Positions 18,822 to 26,504 of a stretch of 64,000 bases of DNA are shown here, in pieces (position 1 is the first letter of the stretch; each line of letters begins with the position of its first letter). The translations under genes and the position numbers were made by a program. The notes beneath the pieces were generated by a model, which was given only the letters and a program-made list of their open reading frames with translations, had not been told where the DNA came from and searched no databases. Origin of the DNA: JAWPMT01 sp965227935 (lineage in GTDB: Bacteria > Bacteroidota > Bacteroidia > Cytophagales > Cyclobacteriaceae); contig CBDDGS010000019.1 of NCBI GenBank assembly GCA_965227935.1, positions 930,001-994,000 on the forward strand, written 5' to 3'.

Positions 18822-19510
18822 TGGCCCGTACGCAGTTTGAAAAATTACAAATAGAGGCCTACGACGATCCCAAGTACAATGGCAAGCCCATTCAGGAGTT
18901 CTATTGCCAAATAAATCCACAAAATTATAAAGAGGTCTTCGCGAGCACTGTAGAGAATGACAATGTGCTGGCCAATGGCGACATACCTGCACCGGTAAAC
19001 AATGCCGAGGAGGGTAGGAAGTTGTCACTGGAGTTTTACCTCGATGGCACCGGTGTCGTCCCCGTCACCGAGCCCAAGGCCAAGGTCGACGACGTATCCA
19101 AAACCGTCGAGGACCTAAAGACACTTTGCCTCAAGACCAACGGCAATATCCATAAGCCCAATTACTTGAAAGTACGGTGGGGCAAGTACTTCTATTTTGA
19201 GTGCATTCTCGACACGATCTCTTTTAGCTATGAAATGTTCAAGGCGGATGGCACGCCACTGCGGGTAAAGGTCAATGCAGACTTCGAGGGCTACGTCGAT
19301 CCTGAGACCAAAGCCATGCGTGCCAACACCAACTCGCCTGACCTCACGCACGTGAAGACTGTCGTTTTGGGAGACGATCTGCCCAAGTTGTGCTCCGCAG
19401 TCTACGGTGATCCCCGTTATTATGTCCAGGTGGCTCGAGTCAACGGACTCCGGTCGGTCCGTGATCTTTCGCCAGGTATGCAATTAGTTTTTCCACCTTT
19501 CAACAAGTAG
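18821..19510 (+). CDS. CIS tube/hub protein with C-terminal LysM domain (Afp7-like)
   Basis: 229 residues. The N-terminal 170 residues match the CIS_tube family (FEKLQIEAYDDPKY, FYCQINPQNYKEVF, LSLEFYLDGTGV, LKVRWGKYFYFECIL). The C-terminal 50 residues are a LysM motif (VVLGDDLPKLCSAVYGDPRY...VARVNGL...LSPGMQLVFPP). In Afp/PVC this protein connects the tube to the spike; LysM here is structural rather than proof of peptidoglycan binding. Translation is coupled to the DUF5908 gene (TAATG). Confidence 0.92.
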   Translation: MARTQFEKLQIEAYDDPKYNGKPIQEFYCQINPQNYKEVFASTVENDNVLANGDIPAPVNNAEEGRKLSLEFYLDGTGVVPVTEPKAKVDDVSKTVEDLKTLCLKTNGNIHKPNYLKVRWGKYFYFECILDTISFSYEMFKADGTPLRVKVNADFEGYVDPETKAMRANTNSPDLTHVKTVVLGDDLPKLCSAVYGDPRYYVQVARVNGLRSVRDLSPGMQLVFPPFNK

Positions 19511-19513
19511 GAT

Positions 19514-21313
19514 ATGGCGCAGGGACCCCTCCACGATGAGATCGACTTACCTTCATTTACCATTTTGGTCGATGGCTCCGAGATCAAGGAGTTTTATGAG
19601 GTAGAGACCGTGGAGATTGACCGTCGAGTCAACAAGGTTCCCTTTGCAAGAGTCGTCCTCGTCGATGGCTCCCCGGAGGAGTCTACTTTCGAGATCAGCG
19701 AGACGACGGATTTTGTGCCAGGCAATACGGTTACGATCAAGCTCGGTTACCATCTGAAAGAGACCCAGGCATTCGAAGGGATCATTACCTCCCACAACTT
19801 AAGCGTGAAGTCTCGGGGAGGCTCCATTCGATCAGTCCTGGAGATCCACTGTCACGATAAGGCCGTGTCCATGACCACGGTCCGCAAGAGCAGACTGTTC
19901 ACCGATATGACCGACCAGGACATACTCAACAAGATATTAGGAGATTACAGCGTCGACAAAAGTGTAGACTCCACGACGGTCACCAACAAGAAGGTGGTGC
20001 AGTACGACAGCACAGACTGGGACTTTTTGGTGATGCGAGCCGAAGTCAATGGCATGGGCGTCTTCTGTGAGGACGGAAAAGTGAATGTGAAGAAGATCGA
20101 GCTATCGGGATCTGAAGGACTGGTCCTCAACTATGGTACAGATATCTTCGAGTTTGATGGACAGATGGATGCGCGTACGCAGCTGCAGTCGGTATCGTGC
20201 AGCTCGTGGGATTACCTGAAGCAGGAAATGGTCGACGGCCAATCTCAAGAGCCTTCGGGATCTGGCCCCGGCGACCTGGACGGCAAGAAGTTGTCGCCTG
20301 TGGCTCACCCAACTGCGACTACTATCAGCACAAATAGCGCGGAGGACAGTTCCTCCCTGAAGAATTGGGCATCGGCGGCATTACTGAAATCACGCGCCTC
20401 GCGCATCCGGGGAACTGTTTCTTGCCCTGGAAATACCATGGTAACCACAGGAGGATACATCAAGTTGGAGGGATTTGGTAGCCGATTCAATGGCGTAGCC
20501 CTCGTAGCTGGCGTCAAACACCACATGGCTGCTGGGGGCTGGAGGAGCACTTACCGCCTAGGCTGGGATCCCGAGTGGTTTTACACTAAAGCACCGGTAC
20601 AGCCGACACCCGCAAAAGGACTTTTGCCCGCGACAGACGGGCTTATGATTGGCAAGGTCAAACAAATAGACGAGGACCCCGACGGCGACTACCGCGTCAG
20701 GGTGGATGTGCCCATTATCGATGAAGGTGGCGATGGCATCTGGGCGCGGCTGACCAGTCCGTACTCGAGCGACGGCTGCGGTCACTACTTCTTTCCCGAG
20801 ATAGACGACGAAGTCGTACTTGGGTTCCTCAACGAGGACCCTCGGTTTCCAGTCATATTGGGGTCGCTTTACAGCAAAGCCAGAAAGCCAAAATACACAC
20901 CCGATTCGGACAATTACACGAAGTCGATTTACACCAAAGCAGAGCTCGAGATCAAGTTTGATGATGAGAAAAAAGTCATTTCACTGCTGACGCCGGGGGG
21001 CAATAGCATCGTGATCGATGACGATAGTAAGGCCATCAAGATCTCAGATCTCAATAGCAATTCGGTGACCCTGGACAGCAGCGGTATCACCCTGGACAGT
21101 GCGAGCGACATCGTCCTCAACGCCAAGTCCGGGATTGAGCTGAAGGCGATGAGTGGGATATCCATTCAGTCCACAGGGGGTGACGTCGAGCTGACGGGTA
21201 CCAATGTCAATGCCAATGCGAATGTGAGCTTCCAGGCGCAGGGGTCTGCTTCTTCGACGCTCAAGTCGACAGGGCAGGTAGTAGTTCAAGGTTCCATTGT
21301 ACAAATCAATTGA
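19514..21313 (+). CDS. VgrG-like spike protein (Afp8-like)
   Basis: 599 residues. An N-terminal gp27-like hub domain (PSFTILVDGSEI, FEGIITSHNLS) leads through a central OB-fold region (GLMIGKVKQIDEDPDGDYRVRV, HYFFPEIDDEVVLGFLNEDP) to a C-terminal beta-helix with repeats such as SGITLDSASDIVLNAKSGIEL. Trimers form the central spike of the baseplate. The end carries no extra effector domain. It precedes the PAAR gene by 3 bases, so the tip protein is made beside its binding partner. Confidence 0.95.
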   Translation: MAQGPLHDEIDLPSFTILVDGSEIKEFYEVETVEIDRRVNKVPFARVVLVDGSPEESTFEISETTDFVPGNTVTIKLGYHLKETQAFEGIITSHNLSVKSRGGSIRSVLEIHCHDKAVSMTTVRKSRLFTDMTDQDILNKILGDYSVDKSVDSTTVTNKKVVQYDSTDWDFLVMRAEVNGMGVFCEDGKVNVKKIELSGSEGLVLNYGTDIFEFDGQMDARTQLQSVSCSSWDYLKQEMVDGQSQEPSGSGPGDLDGKKLSPVAHPTATTISTNSAEDSSSLKNWASAALLKSRASRIRGTVSCPGNTMVTTGGYIKLEGFGSRFNGVALVAGVKHHMAAGGWRSTYRLGWDPEWFYTKAPVQPTPAKGLLPATDGLMIGKVKQIDEDPDGDYRVRVDVPIIDEGGDGIWARLTSPYSSDGCGHYFFPEIDDEVVLGFLNEDPRFPVILGSLYSKARKPKYTPDSDNYTKSIYTKAELEIKFDDEKKVISLLTPGGNSIVIDDDSKAIKISDLNSNSVTLDSSGITLDSASDIVLNAKSGIELKAMSGISIQSTGGDVELTGTNVNANANVSFQAQGSASSTLKSTGQVVVQGSIVQIN

Positions 21314-21316
21314 GAG

Positions 21317-21616
21317 ATGCCTCCAGCAGCAAGAGTCGGTGATATGCATCAGTGTCCACAGCAGACACCCGGAACCCCACCGATCCCACATGTTGGCGGC
21401 CCGATTGTAGGGCCTGGAGTACCGACGGTGCTGATCGGCTCCATGCCGGCTTCGGTAGTTGGTGACAGTATTGTATGCGTAGGGCCACCGGATTCGTGTG
21501 TGCAGGGTTCGGCGACAGTAATGATAGGCGGCAAGCCAGCGGTCCGCATGGGAGATAGTACTGCCCATGGTGGGTCGATTGTGTTGGGTTTGCCAACGGT
21601 AATGATAGGAGGGTAG
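21317..21616 (+). CDS. PAAR-domain spike tip protein (Afp10-like)
   Basis: 99 residues, nearly all PAAR: MPPAARVGDMHQC at the start, then glycine-rich hairpins with VLIGSMPASVVGD and TVMIGGKPAVRMGD. Histidines and cysteines near residues 11-13 are candidates for the metal site at the cone apex. It sharpens the VgrG trimer. There is no C-terminal toxin extension, so this tip is structural. The position before gp25 swaps the order seen in Afp, where gp25 comes first. Confidence 0.93.
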   Translation: MPPAARVGDMHQCPQQTPGTPPIPHVGGPIVGPGVPTVLIGSMPASVVGDSIVCVGPPDSCVQGSATVMIGGKPAVRMGDSTAHGGSIVLGLPTVMIGG

Positions 21617-21618
21617 CT

Positions 21619-22041
21619 ATGGCAGGAGAAAAAAGCTTTTTAGGTCGGGGATGGGGTTTCCCACCAGAGTTCGACGAGTCATCGAAGACCCTTCGCATGG
21701 TCAGCGAGGAGGAAGATATCGCCGAAAGCCTTCGGATCATCATTTTTACCGCACCCGGAGAGAGGATCATGCGACCAGATTTTGGCTGTGGTATTCACTA
21801 CGAGGTGTTCAGCCCCGTCAATAGCATTACGCTCAACAAAATACAGGATGCGATCGAAAAGGCGATTCTGGAGTACGAGCCGCGGGTCACGCTCAATTTG
21901 GTCGAGATCGATGACTCCAATATTTATGAGGATGGCGAACTGAAGATCCTCATTGATTACACCATTCGCAAGATCAATGTCAGGACCAATAAGGTATTTC
22001 CCTTCTATATAAAGGAGGGCACTAACATCACCGGTTTCTAA
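21619..22041 (+). CDS. Baseplate wedge protein, gp25/GPW family (Afp9-like)
   Basis: 140 residues with the gp25 hallmark IFTAPGERIMRPDFGCGIHYEVF, i.e. the GER..RP.FG..I motif, followed by AILEYEPRV. gp25 nucleates the sheath on the baseplate. The start ATG 21619 is 2 bases after the PAAR stop, and the stop is 1 base before the next ATG. Confidence 0.95.
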   Translation: MAGEKSFLGRGWGFPPEFDESSKTLRMVSEEEDIAESLRIIIFTAPGERIMRPDFGCGIHYEVFSPVNSITLNKIQDAIEKAILEYEPRVTLNLVEIDDSNIYEDGELKILIDYTIRKINVRTNKVFPFYIKEGTNITGF

Positions 22042-22042
22042 T

Positions 22043-25000
22043 ATGCAGGAGGGACTCTCACGTGTTGGCACCACCTATTTCGATAGAGTAAGGCCGGAGC
22101 TCTCTCCCGAGCACATCCAGCTGGATGAACGTGAGCTGCCAGACCTGATGGCAACCTTTTTGCGTATTGCCGAGCAAGTGCCCTTCAGCGATGAAACCAC
22201 CTGGCGCAACTTCTTTGAGCACGATCCGCTCTTCTTATTGTCAGAGATCATTGCTTACGACATCAATGAAATTGTCCTCGAATACAGAGTCTTGCTCCGA
22301 CGTCTGGACTATGCCTATGGCGATGGTGAAGAGTGGGAGTCTGCGAAAGGCGATTTGATTGATTTCGTGATGGTCTTCTTTCATCGGCTGGACCGATGGT
22401 TAAGGCTAAGTCGCTTTGAGCAATCGCTCTTTCATTTTGACAATGTGGCGGCGGTACTTGAGTCCTATCAGGAGCAGTTCGCCGAACTGTACCAGGCTTT
22501 CTGCAATGTCGTGGGTGAGGACGATGAGGAAATCACGCGCGTCTGGGGATTGGAAGAGAGAGGATATTCTGAGCGGACAGAGATGGATGAAAAGGGGTCT
22601 CCTGCTCAATACCTGGATCGGCCATTTTATAAGATCGTCGATTGCTTTCAACGCCTGCAGGCTCGCTGTAAGTTATTGCATGAGGAATCACAAAAGCAGC
22701 CATTTCATGAGCCGCATGTCGCGCTCACAACTTCTTTTCTGAAGCTCTACCAGCTAGTGCAGGAGGACATCAATCGCTTCACGGATGATTTTCTTAATCA
22801 CTTATATCGGAAGATGTTGGGGCAATCCAACGATACCGACAAGGGGGATGAGGTGTACCTCTCGTTCCAGCTTGGTACCCACAAGCGACAGCATTCGCTG
22901 ATGCCGGGGAGTCACGCGAGTGCGGGATTGGACAGCACGGGTAGAGACATCCTCTACACCAATGATCAGGAGGTAGTCCTGTCCCATGCCAAAGTCGTGG
23001 CGTTCAAGTCCCTGTTGCTCCTTCGGGATCGCAACATTGAAGTGTTCGAAGGGTCGAGGTTCCTGTTTGTTTCAGGGCTGTTCAAGCAGGCGTTTGGCAA
23101 TCAGTTCTCGGATGGATTTGGTTTGAATTTTGGCAAAGATCCCGTGGCTGGATTCGGTGAGCCGGGAGCCATTTCATCCACAGGGGAGCAGATGGATACC
23201 TTTTCAGAAGTGGGCTTTTACCTCGAATCACCCTACCTGGTACTGGAGGAGGGCCACCGACAAGTCTCCCTTGTGATGGTCTGTGACCTGGATTCGTTGC
23301 AACCACTTTTGGAGATCCTGTCTCCGGGGGACAGTGATTCGCAGGGAGCTGAAAAGAAAGGAGACGACCAACTCGATGACATCAACACCCGGTTCCTGAA
23401 GATATTCCGGGATACACTTCAAATTGAACTCTCGACAGAAGGGGGGTGGTTGCCGATTCCCAACTACGAAGTGCTCCCGCCGACTAGCTGGATGAATGGG
23501 GAGATCAAGATCTATTTTGAACTGGATCGATCACAGCCCGCGTTGGGTGTCGTCGCTGATGATACGCTTCCCTTCGCCCCAAAGTGGCCGGTCGCCAGGA
23601 TCACGCTCATCCGGCGCCGAAATGTCTATGCCTATTCCCTGCTAAAGGATATTCGCTTGCGAGAGGTCAGAGTCGACGCGGAAGTATCAGGTGTGAAAGA
23701 CCTTGTTCTTTACAACGACATTGGTCAGATCGATGCGGGAGGACCGTTTCTCCCTTTCGGACCGACACCCCAGAAGGGCAATTCGCTTTTGATAGGTCAT
23801 CGAGAGTTGTTTCTGCGCCAGCTAAAATCCATGTCTCTCACCATCGATTGGCAGAACCTGCCTGAGACAGAGGGGGGGCTCAAAGAGTACTACGAGGGAT
23901 ACGGACAGGAGATCGACAATAACAGCTTTCAGGTGTCGGTGGCCGGTCTTCGCAACTATAAGTTTGAGCCAGAAGCTGAGACCCGCGAGAAGAAGGCATT
24001 ATTTCAGGAGGAAAGCGGGACCTTGACGAGCCAGACCCAGTTGACAGATATTGACCTGGAAAAACTGGGTTTGAAGCCCGACTATGCCCTGCCCTCCAAG
24101 CTATCATTTGACAACAAAACGAAAACCGGGTTTCTGAGAATGGAGCTGGTGGGTCCAACTTTCGGGTTCGGTTTCAAATCCTATCCCAAGGTTTTTGCCC
24201 AAGCGGTGATCCAGCAGTCGAAAAAGGGAGACGATACGACGATCCCCAACGAACCATTTTCACCTACCATTCGGGACATTGTCCTGGATTACCAATCGAC
24301 GGGATCTATGGTGTTGGATAGGTCACGGTTGCGAGAAAATGACCCCGCCGCCGGGCACAGGATCTATCATATCCATCCTTTTGGAGTGAGGAAAGTATTC
24401 GACGGAGAGAATTGCCACTCTGATTACCTGCTTCCGCATTATGACCACGACGGCCATTTGTTCCTGGAGTTGAAGGATGTAGTCGCCGCCCAATCGCTAA
24501 CCTTGTTCTTCGAACTACAGGAAAGCATCCAGGGTGCCGCCGTGGATCCTCTTCCTGAGATCCAATGGTACTACCTCCACCACGATCGGTGGATGCCATT
24601 CGACCCAAAAAACGTCCACGACCACACGTATCATTTCACATCCACAGGCATCCTCAATCTTAGGCTGCCAGACGCGATCTCCACGGACAATACACTGCTA
24701 CCAGGTGGTAGCTTCTGGATTGGCGCTTTTGCCACCGGGGATGTCTCCTTGCTTTCGAAGGTGAGAGGTGTGTATGCCAACGTGGCAAAGTACCGATGGA
24801 TGGCCAACACAGAGGGTGGCGAGTGGCACGACCATATTCCGGCAAGGACCATCAGCTCGCTCATTTCATCCAACACGGCGATCAATGGGATTTTACAACC
24901 ATTTAGGTCTTTTGGTGGCACAAGGAAGGAGCGCGATCTGGACATGCGAGCCAGGGTCAGCGAACATTTGCGACACAAGGGCCGGATAAGCAATGGCTGG

Positions 25001-25744
25001 GACATTGAGCACTTGCTGCTGGAACAGTTCGACGATCTCTACCAGGTGAAGGCAATCCGGGCGCAGAAGGAGTTCGGTCGGGAAGCAACCGCTCCGACGG
25101 TCGTGGTTGTGAAGAAATTCGACAGCCACGGAGAGCTGTACCGACCTACATTGAACTATCGGCGACTCAACGACATTCAGACCTTCCTCGAAGACCACAG
25201 TACTGCCTATGCCAGTTTCCGCGTGGTCAATCCCTCGTATCCGCTCACGAAGATCAGGTGCAAGGTGAAGTTTGTCGGGGAGTCGGAGGACTATGTGCAT
25301 GAGCTCAATAGAGCCATCAATCGCTTCCTTTGCCCATGGTTTTATGAGTCGCATAGTCCGTTCCCATTGGGCAAGGTGTTTGAATTCGAAGACTTGAAAG
25401 ATGCCCTGATGGGCCTGGAATTTGTGGAATTTGTTACGCGGCTGTCGTTCACCATCTTGCATACGGATGATCATGGATTCTCCAGATTGCTTGATTCTGC
25501 GGAGATGAGCCATGAGCAGGTTTGCGAAGCTGTGTCCGGATGGTCAGTGCTCTTTCCCGCCCAGGAGCATGAGATAGAAGTCACCGATGAGGAGAGTTAC
25601 GTGGCGCCAAGGGTGAGCAGAATAGAGACCCTTGCGATCGGTGAGGATTTTGTGATCACGGAGGAAGAGGAGCCTTCGAAATCAGCCGGGGAAGGTGGCA
25701 GCCACAATCAATACCTGATATTCAATATCAAAACTGAGGAGTAG
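22043..25744 (+). CDS. Large baseplate protein, baseplate J-like (Afp11-like)
   Basis: 1,233 residues placed directly after gp25, where afp11 sits in known loci. The N-terminus has the baseplate-J entry pattern (WRNFFEHDPLFLLSEIIAYD). The C-terminal third has the conserved RARVSEHLRHKGRISNGWDIEHLLLEQFDDLYQVKA segment in two parts, near residues 975-1015, followed by a wedge-type domain ending FTILHTDDHGFS. The middle 600 residues are beta-rich insertions, making it longer than Afp11 as I know it. It should form the wedges together with the Afp12-like protein downstream. Confidence 0.88.
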   Translation: MQEGLSRVGTTYFDRVRPELSPEHIQLDERELPDLMATFLRIAEQVPFSDETTWRNFFEHDPLFLLSEIIAYDINEIVLEYRVLLRRLDYAYGDGEEWESAKGDLIDFVMVFFHRLDRWLRLSRFEQSLFHFDNVAAVLESYQEQFAELYQAFCNVVGEDDEEITRVWGLEERGYSERTEMDEKGSPAQYLDRPFYKIVDCFQRLQARCKLLHEESQKQPFHEPHVALTTSFLKLYQLVQEDINRFTDDFLNHLYRKMLGQSNDTDKGDEVYLSFQLGTHKRQHSLMPGSHASAGLDSTGRDILYTNDQEVVLSHAKVVAFKSLLLLRDRNIEVFEGSRFLFVSGLFKQAFGNQFSDGFGLNFGKDPVAGFGEPGAISSTGEQMDTFSEVGFYLESPYLVLEEGHRQVSLVMVCDLDSLQPLLEILSPGDSDSQGAEKKGDDQLDDINTRFLKIFRDTLQIELSTEGGWLPIPNYEVLPPTSWMNGEIKIYFELDRSQPALGVVADDTLPFAPKWPVARITLIRRRNVYAYSLLKDIRLREVRVDAEVSGVKDLVLYNDIGQIDAGGPFLPFGPTPQKGNSLLIGHRELFLRQLKSMSLTIDWQNLPETEGGLKEYYEGYGQEIDNNSFQVSVAGLRNYKFEPEAETREKKALFQEESGTLTSQTQLTDIDLEKLGLKPDYALPSKLSFDNKTKTGFLRMELVGPTFGFGFKSYPKVFAQAVIQQSKKGDDTTIPNEPFSPTIRDIVLDYQSTGSMVLDRSRLRENDPAAGHRIYHIHPFGVRKVFDGENCHSDYLLPHYDHDGHLFLELKDVVAAQSLTLFFELQESIQGAAVDPLPEIQWYYLHHDRWMPFDPKNVHDHTYHFTSTGILNLRLPDAISTDNTLLPGGSFWIGAFATGDVSLLSKVRGVYANVAKYRWMANTEGGEWHDHIPARTISSLISSNTAINGILQPFRSFGGTRKERDLDMRARVSEHLRHKGRISNGWDIEHLLLEQFDDLYQVKAIRAQKEFGREATAPTVVVVKKFDSHGELYRPTLNYRRLNDIQTFLEDHSTAYASFRVVNPSYPLTKIRCKVKFVGESEDYVHELNRAINRFLCPWFYESHSPFPLGKVFEFEDLKDALMGLEFVEFVTRLSFTILHTDDHGFSRLLDSAEMSHEQVCEAVSGWSVLFPAQEHEIEVTDEESYVAPRVSRIETLAIGEDFVITEEEEPSKSAGEGGSHNQYLIFNIKTEE

Positions 25745-25748
25745 CGAT

Positions 25749-26495
25749 ATGGGAGTAAATAATCGAAAGACACTCAAAAACTTCTTTGCCAAAGGCAACG
25801 TGCCCGACCAGAAGCACTTCGAGAGTTTAATTGATTCGTGCGTCAACAGGCAGGAAGACGGCATCTCATTTGACGATGAGAATGGGCTCAAGCTCTTTCC
25901 TGCTGGCAAGAAAAGCAAAGTGGTGATGTCATTTTGCCAGGAGTACGCGGCGCACGACCCTAACTTCCAATTGTCCCTGGGGACCAAAGACAGTGATCGT
26001 GGGCTGATCTTTCGCAATAGCAGGGAAGAGCCGATCATGTACTTCGACGAATCCGGCGCAGTGGGTGTGGGCGAAACGAATCCTCGTCACCGACTGCATG
26101 TGAAAGGCCGAGTAGCCATGCAGGAGCGAATAGGTACTTTCAAGGGGGTCGTCTCCGCCAATGGTATGTGGCAAGTGGTCATTGGCAATCTCACGGGCAT
26201 CAGTGCTTTCGAAGTGATGGCCTATGCCTCCGCCAAGGAAAAATATGGTAAGTACGCTATCGCCCATGCAATAGCGGTAAAGGCCCATGCCCATTCCAAA
26301 GGCACGGTACGTATGACACAATCCATTAGCTCTGGAGGGTGGCGCAACAAGCTGAAGATGAAGTGGGCAGCCGGAAAAAATGGAAAGTATGAATTACTCA
26401 TCAAAACGAAGAGTGATTATGGGCAGAAGGAGGAAGGTTACTCTACCATTACCTTTTATGTCACAAAACTTTGGAATCATAATTTGGTAAGCTAG
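25749..26495 (+). CDS. Putative tail-fibre / receptor-binding protein
   Basis: 248 residues. The N-terminal segment KTLKNFFAKGNVPDQKHFESLIDS is an attachment-type helix. A middle GVGETNPRHRLHVKGRVAMQERIG motif resembles the GIGTxxPxxKLHVxG head-to-stalk motif of fibre and adhesin proteins. The C-terminal 130 residues (from GTFKGVVSANGMW) are beta-rich and probably the binding head. Its place between the two baseplate proteins fits a fibre; its small size argues for a short fibre or a baseplate-attached decoration. Host target cannot be told. Confidence 0.65.
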   Translation: MGVNNRKTLKNFFAKGNVPDQKHFESLIDSCVNRQEDGISFDDENGLKLFPAGKKSKVVMSFCQEYAAHDPNFQLSLGTKDSDRGLIFRNSREEPIMYFDESGAVGVGETNPRHRLHVKGRVAMQERIGTFKGVVSANGMWQVVIGNLTGISAFEVMAYASAKEKYGKYAIAHAIAVKAHAHSKGTVRMTQSISSGGWRNKLKMKWAAGKNGKYELLIKTKSDYGQKEEGYSTITFYVTKLWNHNLVS

Positions 26496-26504
26496 TCCTG
26501 TCTG

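Noticed and set aside
19380..19507. LysM domain taken as proof of peptidoglycan binding
   Set aside because: The LysM is a standard structural part of Afp7-type hub proteins.
21044..21568. 174-codon open frame on the - strand
   Set aside because: Antisense shadow of the VgrG-like beta-helix and PAAR repeats.
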